Assembly: GCA_963930655.1 (NCBI GenBank)
Contig: OZ005600.1
Location: 499,501 to 563,500, forward strand
From: Myrica gale
Lineage: Eukaryota > Streptophyta > Magnoliopsida > Fagales > Myricaceae
Direction: 5' to 3'
DNA length: 64,000 bases
Shown here piece after piece: positions 21,015-32,785 of this stretch. The notes under the pieces were generated by a model that saw nothing but the letters and a program-made list of their open reading frames with translations, was not told the DNA's origin and did no database searches. Numbering within the stretch: position 1 is the stretch's first letter; each line of letters starts with the position of its first letter. A program made the translations under genes and the position numbers.

Positions 21015-24000
21015 ATGGAAACTCGCGGAAAGAAAGTACTGCTCACCTCCAGCGGTGACGAGATTTCGGAGAACATTGCTCTCCATTTAGCCGGATGGGG
21101 CTGCAGGTTAAGTCTCCTTTTTCAGGCCTTGAATTCCGCTATTCCTATGCGTTTTGTTGCTGAGAAATTGGTGCAAAAGAAAAAGATATATGAATTTCTG
21201 AATCTTATTCTTATTTCTGGGTTATGTTTTAGAAATTGCTGAGAAAACGTGATACATTCAGGAACATAATGTCATGAAGTTTTATCATTTTTGTTTCTCT
21301 TGGTTATTTACTGGTTAATAGGTTGGTTTTGATGGGCAATGAGAGCTGCCTTCGGCGAGTAGCCGAGAAGATATCTGGTTTAGTGAACGGTGCGGTGCCG
21401 GTGGAAGTGGTTGGCGTAGATATGAAAGACGAGAGGGAGGGAGCGTTTGGGGAGGCGGTGGATAAGGCATGCAGGATATTGGGCAATTTGGATGCTTTCG
21501 TAAATTGCTTTATGTACGAAGGTAGAGCACCTACGCCTGGCCCATGACTATAATACATTCTAATGTTTTCTTCCCTGTATAACAAAAAGAGTCCTCTGCA
21601 CGCGGCAACTTATCGGTAATGCACAGTAATAAATTAGGAAGCTACGGCTCCTTAACTTCGTTTTCTGGAACTGAATTTTGTAAGCTAGTGGTTCTTCCGC
21701 CTTAATAATTAACAGACCCCATGGTATGCGAACCAGTAATTGTGCCATCACAATGGGTCCCCAGAACTCCACTTTTTAGCAACCATAGCTTTGTTTCGTC
21801 GTACAAAGCCTTTGCCATCAATTTCAGTTTGTCGTAATTGCAGATGCAGCAGAGTAGCTGTATGAGCAGCTTAGGTCTTGAATCTTCGTGTGGGACATTT
21901 TGAATGATGGGATTTTCCAGCTTACTCCTAAAACTCATTGTGTTGTTTTATGGCTAAATATGTGCCTATATACGTGAAAATATGATGTCTGTGTGGGTAA
22001 CTAAAATATTCTATTTGATCAGGGCAGATTCTATGAGGTTCTTTATCATTGGTTATCGGCTTTTGTTTGGTTAATTACTGCACTAGTGATGTATAACTTG
22101 CCTACTGATGCTGGCATATCTCACTGATGCTGCTGTATGGCAAAGCCAAAGGGGAGGAAAGAAGGATTTGCCTTGTCCAAATGACAGCTATCCTTGAATA
22201 GATCTATGAGTTTTGGTCATGGTGTTCAGTTCCTTCTATTTTGCTTTTCTGAAGAGTCGTTGAATTGAAGTTTGAATGAACTATAGTCTTATGAAGAAAA
22301 AAAATGTGGACAGCTTATCGCAGGGACGTCTTTTATCTTCAATTCATTATTTCATAGTTTGGTTTGTCAATGTTTTCATGTTTCCATATATGGGATGCAC
22401 TGGAAGTGAGATAAAGCAGATTTATAAGTTCCGGTTATTTGAAACAGGGAAAATGGAAGAACCTCTAAAACTAGCAGAAGATGAGTTCAAAAAGATAGTG
22501 AAGATAAATTTTATGGCTTCATTTTTTCTGCTAAAGGCTGTAGGAAGGAGTATGCGGGAGTCCAGGTCTGGAGGTTCCATTGTGTTCTTGACCTCGATAA
22601 TTGGTGCTGAAAGAGGGATTTATCCAGGAGCTGCAGCATATGGTTCATGTATGGCAGGACTGAAGCAGTTAGTCAGGGTAAGTGAATTTTTGTTAGCGGT
22701 GCGGTTAAAGTAAGCAGAAAGAATCATAAGTAAAGGGAGCTTGTACACAGATGTCTTGAGATTCCCTTGTCCTTGAAGAGAACTCATTTGCTTTTGTAGA
22801 AGTGACACATGTCACTTGGCCTGATATTGCTTATAATCGGCATACTAATTAGTTGAAATACCAAAAGAAAGTCTACTCTGTTCCCACTGGGTTGACTTGA
22901 GCTGAGAAAATCTGTCACTACGAAAAGTTGTGACAGATGATTGAATGATGACTACCACAGCAGCTCATTGTGGTGGCAGGGAAATTGTTGTATTTCTCAT
23001 TGAACAAGAACTGTATAAATGGTCAACTCTTTACTCTTACTAATGCATTAAAGGGGTTAGTGTATCACCTGTGCATGAGAGGAGCCAAAGGTGGTGTGAT
23101 CATCTGCTATTTGTTAGAGGATGCAGAGTAAAATGATCTTACACCACTAGAAGGCCGAAGAAGGCCAAGAAGCTGGTTCTAGTGGCAAGAAAATGCATAA
23201 TGACGAACGTACATGGTGCGGGATGAGGCTTTCTTGACTAGCAAGATCGTGCAGAGACTTCTAGCATATTGTGGTCAATCCTGAAACAGGAGTTAGAATT
23301 AAGACCACACGAATAGTCAATTCCAAGGTGGCTACAGTGGCGGATTGTATGATGGTGAATGATGGTCTTATTGTGTGGAGTGTCTCCTTTCTTCGGGTTG
23401 CTAATGATTGGGAGTTGGCGGAATTCTCCGCATTTTTCTCCTTGTTGTATGGATCGGTGATTAGGAGGGGGGAGGACGATATGATGGCATGGACTTGTTC
23501 CAAAAATGGTGTATTCTCGGTTAAGTCTATGTACTCTTCCCTTGCTAGTAGGCGCAGTTTTCCTGTTCCTTGGAAAGGAGTGTGGAGGTCAAAGTGCCCT
23601 TTGAAGGTTTCGTTCTTTGTGTGGGAGGTTATGCATGGGAAAATTCTCACTTCGGATAATCTTCGAAGGAGAGGTATCTATATTGCTGATTGGTGCTATC
23701 TTTGTTGTGCGGATGGGGAGTCGGTTGACCATGTGCTCCTCCATTGCCCGTTCTCGCGGGGGCTATGGAACCATGTGTTTGGCATTACAAATTTTTATTG
23801 GGTTATGCCGGAGAAGGCGTTGGGAGTGTTGTGGAGTTGGAATAGGAGGTTCAAGAATCCGATTGCCAAGGCTATTTGGAGAATAATTCCTTTGTGCATT
23901 TGGTGATGTATTTGGAAGGAACGTAATAGTAGATGTTTTGAGGGTTGCTCCTTGTCTTTGGCAAAGTTGAAAGGAAGTTTGTTACTTTCCCTTTTTAGTT

Positions 24001-24744
24001 GGGCTAATGCTGTGCTTGGCTGCCCTTTTGTTGGTTTTGATGATTTTCTTAGTTTTTTGGCTTGTTTAGACTAAGTGATATCGGTATAGCCTTTTGTACT
24101 GTTTTCGCTTCTTCTAATGAGATTGGTTACTTATCAAAAAAAAGAATAGTCAATTCCAAGGTTTTACATTTGACAAGGCGGGAGCTTCGCCTAATCATCT
24201 TATCAGGATTTGTTTCTTTTGAAATTCAGTAAGTTTGGCCTCCACTTAACTCCTTGAGGGATCATCCCAAACAGTTCCATAGAATTAATCTTAGGCTGTA
24301 ACGTGTGTATTGAGATGATAAAGAGGAAGTGAAGCATTCTCACTAGGGCCTATTCTCCTTGATTGTTATAAATTGCATCAGATCTCCCATACTAGAATTT
24401 CCTTTACTTTCCTTTTGAGAATCTTTTGCTTTCATTTGACTTGTCAACATTATGGCTATTGGCAGACATCTGCTTTGGAGATTGGAAAATACAAGATCAG
24501 AGTTAATGCAATTACACGCGGCTTGCACCTTCAAGATGAATATCCAGTGTCAGTGGGGAAAGAGATGGCAGAGAAGTTGGTGAAGGAGGCAGCACCAATG
24601 GAGAGATGGCTTGACGTCAAAAAAGATCTCTCTTCGACTGTCTTCTATTTAATAAGTGATGGGTCGCGTTACATGACTGGAACAACCATATTTGTTGATG
24701 GAGCACAATCTCTTACAAGGCCTAGGATGCGTTCTTATATGTGA
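21015..24744 (+). CDS. Atypical classical-type short-chain dehydrogenase/reductase, four exons, 266 aa
   Basis: Exons 21015-21106, 21322-21521, 22448-22677 and 24466-24744 join in phase from [17 protein letters not shown] to TRPRMRSYM. Family features: N-terminal Rossmann start, Asn118 (KINFMASF), Ser147 in [12 protein letters not shown], Tyr162 in [11 protein letters not shown], and the C-terminal [14 protein letters not shown] typical of FabG-like SDRs. Two points are unusual. The glycine motif TGxxxGIG is degraded (TSSGDEIS), and the YxxxK lysine position holds Met166, with the nearest Lys at 170. I recall plant homologues sharing this form, so it may be a family trait with altered activity. 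Substrate unknown. Intron 3 (1.8 kb) holds a 5'-truncated LINE. No lesions in the coding exons. Confidence 0.88.
23330..24143 (+). mobile_element. 5'-truncated LINE in SDR intron 3
   Basis: Flanked by an exact 19-bp duplication gaatagtcaattccaaggt (23311-23329 and 24144-24162). It ends ttacttatc plus A's. Only the last ~0.8 kb of the LINE is present, the usual result of aborted reverse transcription. Same orientation as the host gene. Confidence 0.93.
23348..24074 (+). pseudogene. C-terminal end of LINE ORF2 (zinc-binding RT-associated domain), broken
   Basis: One frame encodes the zf-RVT domain: [71 protein letters not shown] at 23904-23906 interrupts ...PLCIW before [14 protein letters not shown]; Trp is usual there, so TGG to TGA is likely. 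The frame then runs on to a stop at 24074. EN and RT domains are missing because of the 5' truncation. Confidence 0.85.
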
Positions 24745-26433
24745 TTCTCATCCCTGGACCCTGGTAATGCGGTCTGGACACCCATTGATAGTCAACGCAA
24801 ATGCGCTGCTTATGCACTTCAAAATAAGTTTTTGTTATTTAATTGAAAACTGTAAATAAGCTGTTGCTTTTCTAACCTTTTTAGAGAATAGTAAGTGCAG
24901 CAAATGCTATGAGCACTTTCTGCAAAATCATGTGACTGCTGCTCCGTCCTCCATACCTTTGTTACTCTCAACAGGTTGACAAGAACTTCAAACAATCACG
25001 AAAATGGAAGGGTGAATCTGATTTCTAAGAAGACCCAGATGCTGCATATCAGACGTGCCTGCTTTCAATGCCCCAATTTACTTGCGCCTGTGGGACAATT
25101 CCCTTTACTTGGTAGCATGAAAAGAAACATGTAGCTAAATGATTTGCTGATTGAATTTTAAAACTTTTCTGGTGGGGAGGAACTTTCACTGATGGGTACA
25201 ACAGGCTTCAGCTTCTCCGTGTTCATTTTCAAAATGATTGTGGCCACAGAGTTGAATTTTATGCTCTGCCACTGCTAGTCATAATTCGTGGACGCCCTTA
25301 ATCAATCCAAATTATAAACAATATGAAAACTTCCCCCAAAAACTTGATTTGTGAAACAATGAGAGGTTCGATATCTGTGGATGAAACATAACAAGCTGCC
25401 GTACTTTCACAAGGCTTGACTCTCTCCCCTGTCTTCAAGGATAAACTCCCAACTTTTTTTATGATAATCTCGAGTTTAATAAGCGCCTCTGTTTAGTGTT
25501 TTCCTCCTCAACAAATATCAGTCTACATACGTCTGAGAAGGAATACCTTAAAATACCTACCACGAGTGTCGAAATCATGGAAAATCCTTCCAGAAAGGGC
25601 ATGCCGCCTAGGTAGGCTTGCACGTAGCAGACGGGCCTAACGGTTGAATTTGAATACGTAGGCCCGTCCAATTTTCCGGCCAGTTTGCTCGCTGAAAATT
25701 TCAATTTCCCTAGCCCGGCTTACGGACTCGACCGCCGATGCTTATTTCAGCACCTCCTTTTTATTTGACATTTTTGGCCTAAATGTAGCTTATGTCAGCT
25801 CTTACTTCTAAATATTGACAAAAAAAAATGAAAAAATGGTAAAAATGCAAATCAAAGGAGAAAAATACAGAGAAATAGAAAAAATTCTAAAAAAGTAGGA
25901 CCCTCAAATTCTTGAAAAAATAATATGAACCACAGAAATTTAAATGAATAACTATAAAAAAACAAAATAATTAGACAAAAAATTGAATTATAATCTTTAA
26001 GAAGAAAATAAATATAAAAAAAGAAGAAACAAAAAGAAAAAATAAAAAAATATTTAGAAAGGAAGAAGTAAAATTAAAATGATGATTTGTATTTCCCATT
26101 TATTTATTTAGTATTTTAAATCTATTGTATTTTTTCAATCCTAAGAACTAAAAAGTGTAAACCACTTTTTTCCTATGTCATCCTTATAATAATAATAAAC
26201 ATGATTCTTATTGTATGGATTGGTTCAGAATAAAATAACGTCTTCTTGAAGATTGTCGTATATCTTCGTTTTATTAATGATCATGTCAACCAAAGGAATT
26301 ATATTAGATTAAGAATGAAAAAGGCAAAAGTTGCAAGTAAACATGCCTATCAATGAGCATTACTGTACAGGGTCTGAACCCAACCACAACCAACTCAGTG
26401 GTCAAACAGTAAGCGCACAATCTCCCATGCATA
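24745..26433. other. Intergenic DNA downstream of the SDR gene
   Basis: SDR 3' flank followed by very A-rich sequence (about 25800-26060). No gene or defined element recognised. Confidence 0.5.
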
Positions 26434-27466
26434 CAGGGCTGTTCAACTCCGTTATAAATGTCGGTTTTGGCTAAAACCGATATCTATACCAGATAGGCCG
26501 GTTTTCAAAAAATTATCACTTACATCTACACCATTGAGTGCAAAAATCGGTCATTAGCAGTGGCGGTTTCCGGTTAACCTACATTCATATTGGACCATTT
26601 TTTTTAACATATTACGCATTTGACCCAATTTATTTCTTTTTTCTTTTTTCTTTTAGTCATCTCATATCAATAAAATATAAAATAATAAAATTCAAGAATA
26701 TTTTTCACAGCATGCTCATGTTACATGCTATGGAACATACTCACATTACATGCTATGGAATTATCACATATTCACAATAATATGCAAAATACTGATATTA
26801 CATGCGATGGAATTATAATCTAAGACTAAAGTAATTACAAATACATGGTAGTTACAAAAGTAACATGGTTAAATTATAAACCCTAAAAACAACAAATGGG
26901 GAAACAAATAACAATTGGAGTCTGGACAATGAAGTACTTACTATGATGAGTAGGTTTTGGGCACTTTCGATAGAACAAATTAAGATGTGGTCGGCATTTG
27001 GCGACAGGAGGGTCGGCAGCCAGCAGGAGAGAGAGGGTAGGGGGGAGAGAGAGAGAGAGAGGCACGTGGTGGGATGGGCAAAAACCTTTCAGGAAGGCTG
27101 GAGGAGACTGGGGAATCGAGAATGTCGGCAGGCGTGGTGGTCGGCAGTCGGCACTCGGCAGTAGAGGGAGGGGAGGGGAGGGAGAGAGGCACAGACGGGC
27201 AAAAACCTTTTCGGGGGTGTTAACTGTTAAGGGTTTCTGCCGCACGGAAATAATCGAAATAAGGGAGGGGCACGGGGGGAATTTTTTGACAAAACGAAAC
27301 GTTTTGTCAAAAAAACAAAAAAAAATCCTGGTTCCCAGTTGCCTTTGTTAGGTAACCCGGGAACCGGGAATACCATCGGCTTTATTGCAAAAGTGAAACT
27401 GGCACTGCACCGGTGAAGCTGGGTACCGGTGCCACCAAAATTTTCCGGTGGCATTGAACAGCCCTA
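26434..27466. mobile_element. 1.03-kb non-autonomous hAT element
   Basis: Ends cagggctgttcaa / ttgaacagcccta are inverted repeats, flanked by an exact 8-bp duplication catgcata (26426-26433, 27467-27474). Subterminal regions are rich in CCGG/ccggtt. The middle has a GA-rich low-complexity block near 27035-27062. Open frames inside are low-complexity and show no transposase motif. Related ends occur at 9923-10267 and 42097-42472. Confidence 0.9.
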
Positions 27467-27474
27467 CATGCATA

Positions 27475-29610
27475 TTGCATCCCTCCCTTTTCTCCCACAG
27501 AACAAGAGAAGAAGAGATGGAAATGAGATAGCAGTAGAACTCAATTCCCCTTTAAGCCCCTTCTGATATGAAAAATAGATCTCTAACGAATGAATTGATT
27601 AGATTTATTAGAGTCTCACATTGCTAAAGTAAGATGAACTATTATAATTAAAGATTTATAAGTAAAGCATCTATGTAATCTCATCCTCACACTAGTGAAT
27701 ACATAAATCTGCACAATTGAACCTTACTATAGTGGATGTAGGTCTATGGACCAAACAACTTAAATCTCGTGTCTCATTTATCTCTCTCCTCCTTCTCTCT
27801 CTTAGTCTTAAATTATTTTGTTTGTTAGCATTAGTCAGCCGAGTAAGATTTGGGTAGAAGATAAATTATGAAAGGAAAGATATTGGTCGTAGTTGAGCGG
27901 AAGAGACTGGAACCTGACCCGAAACAAGGAATTGAGAAGCTGAGAGGGTGTGGATTTTCTTTCCCGTGATGTAGGATTGGTGAAAATTTTGGCAATGGAG
28001 CGGACGTTTGAAAGGGAGAGTGACTGAAGTTTCTTTTGCCAACCAACATGTCACCAAAACTCCTTTGAAGAAATCAGACCAAAGTTGGATCCACAAGACT
28101 TTTGGAATTCATCATGAAGAGTGGGGGGCTGCGCGAACCTAACTAAAATTATTTCTTCGAGTCTTACCATCTGCACCGAGAGCACATCCTTTTTTCAAAG
28201 ATTCAAACCCACGTGCCCTCCTGACTTTACTCGTTTCCCCAACTTAGCAAAGCCACGTGTGGTAGTACAAGCATAAAGTTATTCATCTCAAACATTCAAT
28301 ACCTGCGAGAGAATCCAAACCTATCATTTTATAAGAATTGTTCTGTCTACCGTATGAAGATTGACGTCCAAATGCATATATATATAATTTTTTTTTTCAA
28401 AACTTTCTGAAGCTACAGCAGTCTATCTATATCATGTCTTTAATTCCTTATAATGTGTACTCTTTCTCTAAGCCTGATAACTCTAATTAAGCGCGCGCTT
28501 GATTTGATAATAAAATTAAATTGGTTCAACGTAGCACCCGATTAAGACGGAGGACAAAAAAACTTTCATGATCTTTGGGATACTTTTTCAATGGGACTTT
28601 GTCACTTTTCTCTAGACTAATAATGATATATAATATGCTTGTTTTGGGGTTTGAACGTGATAAAGAGAGGACAGCCACAAAGATGCCATAAAGACGGAAT
28701 AGTATAAAGGCCAAGAGAATCTGCCACATTGATGACGTCTTCGTTCGAAAACACTGGAAAACAAAGAAATGGGAGGGGGAGAGATACATTTATCAATGAC
28801 ACCGAACCCGATGATCATGGCCCTCATATGGTGTAGACGGGAGATCTGCTGTATGTCCAAGTCGATATGCATTTCTGCTACTAATTGTTTAAGACCACCC
28901 GGCGCCCAGCTTGTTCTTTTGTTTTTTTTTTGGCAGATGGATAATTAAGCATCTTAAAAAAAGCAGCCTAGATATTGAATACGTATGTTATTAGTGCGGA
29001 TCTCATCCGTTGTTTATCTCATTAATGTTTGTGGAAATCGATGAGATGGATACGTATATATATTGAGCGAATTAGAAATGTGCAGTTGTATCACCACTTC
29101 TGATCTGCACCTTCAAGAAGTACAGTTCATATATATATATATTGAATCGAGGAAAATAGATATATATGCAAACTACCTTTGTTTTCAATCTAAATCGAGG
29201 TGTCTAGTTTGTGATGTTTGCAACCACGTACAACAAGACGTCAATGTCTGTTTAGGCTATTTCGTGGAAGTTATTAAAGGGGCATTCTTCTTCGGGATAA
29301 GAATCCAGACGCAACAAACGGCCAATAACATTACACTCACCAGCCACCGCCAAAAGACAAAGGGGGAGAAAAGAACTTTGGAAATATCCATGATAGGCGC
29401 TTAATAGTCTTGTGCACGTGTGTTTTTCTTTTAATCCAGTCCAACGACCGACAACGGCTACTAGTCTACGCTGTGACCAACCTCAATTTACGAACATCCT
29501 ACGGATAATTAAGGAGTACTATGCATGCATGGTCTGTTTTAATTTCCATCGTTTCTATCCAAATATACTTTTAAAAGTGATCGAAATTTAGTTTTTAAGG
29601 GCGAACATTG
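27475..29610. other. Intergenic DNA
   Basis: AT-rich spacer with several short open frames on both strands. None shows a recognisable domain, splice structure or conserved motif. Confidence 0.5.
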
Positions 29611-29632
29611 TATATATATATATATATATATA
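29611..29632. repeat. (TA)n microsatellite
   Basis: About eleven TA units. Confidence 0.95.
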
Positions 29633-29696
29633 CGTACATGAATCCTACGCCCAAAATCCCTACGAGCTTTTCTCTTTCAACAAAAAATACGGTAGA

Positions 29697-29978
29697 TATT
29701 ATTAAAAAATATAATTCAAATAATAAAATCTTCATCTTCCTATTAGTTTAAGTTTTTGGGATGAGTGATAGATTCACATGGTATTAGAGTCAAGATCTTA
29801 AGTTCGAAAATTGACTTCGCACTTTATCTCAATTTCAATTAAATATTGCACGTGTTAGGTCTCCTAATTAAAGGAGAATCTGACCCATACATGAAGATGA
29901 ATGTTATAAAATATAATTTAAATAATAAAACTTACTCTTTTACCTGCTTAAACTTCTGAGATGAGTGATAAATTCACA
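29697..29978 (+). mobile_element. TRIM-like miniature LTR retroelement
   Basis: Two ~80-bp direct repeats (about 29697-29778 and 29902-29978) share aaaatataattyaaataata and gggatgagtgata..attcaca, ending in CA. TGGTATTAGAGT directly follows the left repeat at 29779, resembling the initiator-Met primer site with one change. The 123-bp interior has no coding capacity. The left end is eroded and no target duplication was confirmed. Confidence 0.65.
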
Positions 29979-30080
29979 CCTATGACACTATAATTGTAGT
30001 TCACTAACGTCTTATTTGAATGATGCAGCCGCCACCACATTTCTTGTGAACTTTTCGTGCCGTTTACGACAGCACTAATC

Positions 30081-30090
30081 TTATATATAT
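30081..30090 (+). promoter_or_regulatory. Candidate TATA box of the WRKY gene
   Basis: TTATATATAT about 180 bp upstream of the chosen start codon. Not demonstrated. Confidence 0.35.
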
Positions 30091-30263
30091 CTTCGGTTTT
30101 TTCTTCTTATTTTTCACTTCAAAATACAAGCTAGCTGGTGAATTTTGTGGTCGTAGCCACCTCGGTAGCCGCCCTACCTTTTATACTAGAGCTCCACTTT
30201 TTCGGACACGTTCTCCTTCTTCCTGTTCTCCTTCTTCTTCATAAGTTGAACTGGCTAATTTCC

Positions 30264-32785
30264 ATGGAGAACTACCAAATGTTCTTCCCTTGTTCTTCTA
30301 CAGGGCAGTCAACTAATTACGATCCTTTCTCAACAAACATGGAAAGCTCTAACGCTCTTCATAATTTCCATGGTGAGAGCTCCAATGGGACGTTCCTGGG
30401 ATTGAGAACAGAAAACCATGACCCAAGGAGGGCAGAAGTTAAACAACTTCCTCATTGCGAAAACTTTGCTGCGGATGAAAGCTGCGAGGTGAAAACAAGC
30501 AAAAAGAAGGGGGAGAAAAAGATTAGGAAGCCCAGATACGCTTTTCAAACTAGGACTCAGGTTGATATACTAGATGATGGCTATCGGTGGAGGAAATATG
30601 GCCAAAAAGCAGTTAAGAACAACAAATTTCCGAGGTTAGTCGAATCTCTTTTCTTAGCTTCATATGTCCCACTCTTTTTGGGCTTCTTTAATTTTCAATT
30701 CTTGGGTTCTGGTTAGTGTCATTTAATGCTTCTTATATTTGATTTGTGAAAATACCCCAGCAAATCCGTATCATTCCCTTGAGCAAAAAAGCAAGATCCT
30801 TCTCGATTTCCCACTAAATAGATAAAGAACTAATTGAGAAGGAATTCAGTGCAATGGTTCCTTTCAGACTGGCTAGGGTTACACATGGATGTGAAATAGT
30901 GCAAACATATATGTGCATGCAAGCATCCTCCCATAGATCTGGGCGACACTTTATGCATCCTCTCCAGAGTAGCGCATATCAAAGGGAATTCTGCGGCAGG
31001 CCGCGATCGAGTAGGATATGCAGTTTCAACAGTTTTTTGTTCTAGTTTTTTTCCTTCAGCTCTTGTTGTAAGGAATTCCTAAGAATCAAAGGTGCAAAAC
31101 ACCTTGAAGTTCTGAAAAATCTCCATTCAGCGAATTGTACCTGGATAGATATATAAATTAACAAGTGGCTCATGAGTATGGGCTTAAATTGGCGTTCTTC
31201 GAAGTAATTTTTCCTGATCATAATCTTTAGCTAGCACTTATTTCAGCAGATGAGGAAAAAGAAAAAGGGGGAAAAAAAAGAGAAAATATTTGACACATGC
31301 ATGCTATGGATCGAATCAGAGCTGAGTATCGAAACTGCCTCCTATATCAATATATATATATATATATATATATGTTTCTACGTGGATTTTTTGATTAGTC
31401 ATAGGCACTTCAACATTTACACGCACTTGAACGTATAGTACTTGATCATCTTGATGCATGTTTTACATTTGGGACTGATTAAGAATAATATAACTGAACG
31501 TGCGGACAAGTTTAATGGATCTCAATTTAGTAAAAATATAAGCTAAAAGGAGCTTAGATTATACATATTCGGCCTCATATAAAACCACAAAGCTGGAACA
31601 TGGCCACAATTAATGGGATCTAAGCAGGCGGCCTCCTCTCCTTCACATATATATCCTTTTATATTTATGCTAATTTGTCTGACATATATTGTATATAGAG
31701 ATCACCATGTACAGCTAATTGATAATCAATTTATCAGTTTGGAGTACTTGTAGGTTATCAATACTAATTAATTCAGAAATGAACATTCTAGCTAGTCGCA
31801 TCAGCTGGTTTAGTAAAATGTTGAAATTGTAGTAGTACTCCCCTATACATGAAGCCTGTCAGGGTGAAAACTTATAAATGCCATATCAGACGTTGGAAGA
31901 TATATATCCTATACAATTAATTAACACCACTCCTGATCACTGCAATTTTCCTTCTTCAAAAAATGCTTTATCATGTTAGTTAATCAGGATGATCATGGTT
32001 GTTAAGTCAGTGATTATGTACCTTTTATAGTGCTCCTCTTTTCCATTTTAGCAATTATAATAGATGCATGCGTTACACAAGCTGCACACATTAACAATAT
32101 TTTTTTCGGCCTCCTCTCCTTCACGTATACATCTTTTCATATTTATGCTTGGTGACCCTGCTTAATTATTCTGACATGTGAATATAGAGATCACCATGTT
32201 CATAATCTTAATTTACCAGTTTGGACTTGGAGGGTATCAATACTAATTAATTCAGTATGAACATTCTAGTCGCATCAGATGGTTAATTAGCAAAATGTTG
32301 AAATGGTAGATAGTAGTCCCCCTATATACATACGAAGCCTGTCAGGATGAAAACTCGTAAATGCTATATGAGAATTGGAAGATATCCTATACAATTAACA
32401 CCACTCCTGATCATGACTGCAATTTTCCGTCTTCAAAAAATGATTTATCCAAGAGTTATCATGTTAGTTAATCAGGGTGATCATCAGTTGTTAAGTCAGT
32501 GTGATTATGTACCTTTTATAGTGCTCCTCTTTTCTATTTTAGCAATTAGAATAGATTGCATACGCGTTAAGCAAGCACACATTAACAAGATCGGCCTCTT
32601 GCAGAAGCTATTACCGGTGCACATATCAAGGTTGCTTTGTAAAGAAGCAAGTTCAACGCCTAACCAAAGATGAAGGCATGGTCGTGACTACTTATGAAGG
32701 GGTGCACACCCATCCAATAGAGAAGCCGACGGACAACTTTGAACATATCTTGAGTCAGATGCAAATTTACAGTACTCCCTTTTGA
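30264..32785 (+). CDS. WRKY75: WRKY75-type group IIc WRKY transcription factor, two exons, 183 aa
   Basis: WRKY factors bind W-box DNA; the WRKY75 clade acts in phosphate starvation, root-hair and senescence control (family knowledge). Exons 30264-30634 and 32605-32785 join within the WRKY domain after KNNKFP, the conserved R-type intron position. The basic stretch KTSKKKGEKKIRKPRYAFQT precedes DGYRWRKYGQK (WRKYGQK at residues 109-115). The zinc finger is CX4C (CTYQGC) then CX23HXH (ending HTH). The tail HPIEKPTDNFEHILSQMQIY is diagnostic of the WRKY75 group. I chose Met at 30264 (MENYQMFFPC). An in-frame Met at 30138 would add 42 hydrophobic residues atypical of the family. The 1.97-kb intron contains a 480-bp tandem duplication ending at the 3' splice site. 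Confidence 0.93.
31351..31373. repeat. (TA)n microsatellite in the WRKY75 intron
   Basis: About eleven TA units. Confidence 0.9.
31629..32591. repeat. ~480-bp tandem duplication in the WRKY75 intron
   Basis: Copy A 31629-32106 and copy B 32107-32591 both begin cggcctcctctccttcac and share many blocks (gagatcaccatgt, tatcaatactaattaattca, gaagcctgtcagg, ttaagtcagtg, gtaccttttatagtgctcct). They have diverged by small indels. A third cggcctc follows at 32592, leading straight into the splice acceptor ttgcag. Confidence 0.9.

Noticed and set aside
26883..27245. 120-aa Pro/Ser-rich frame on the - strand
   Set aside because: Low-complexity sequence inside the hAT element; no transposase features.
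30138..30263. Upstream in-frame Met extending WRKY75 by 42 residues
   Set aside because: Hydrophobic extension is foreign to WRKY75 proteins; MENYQM start preferred.
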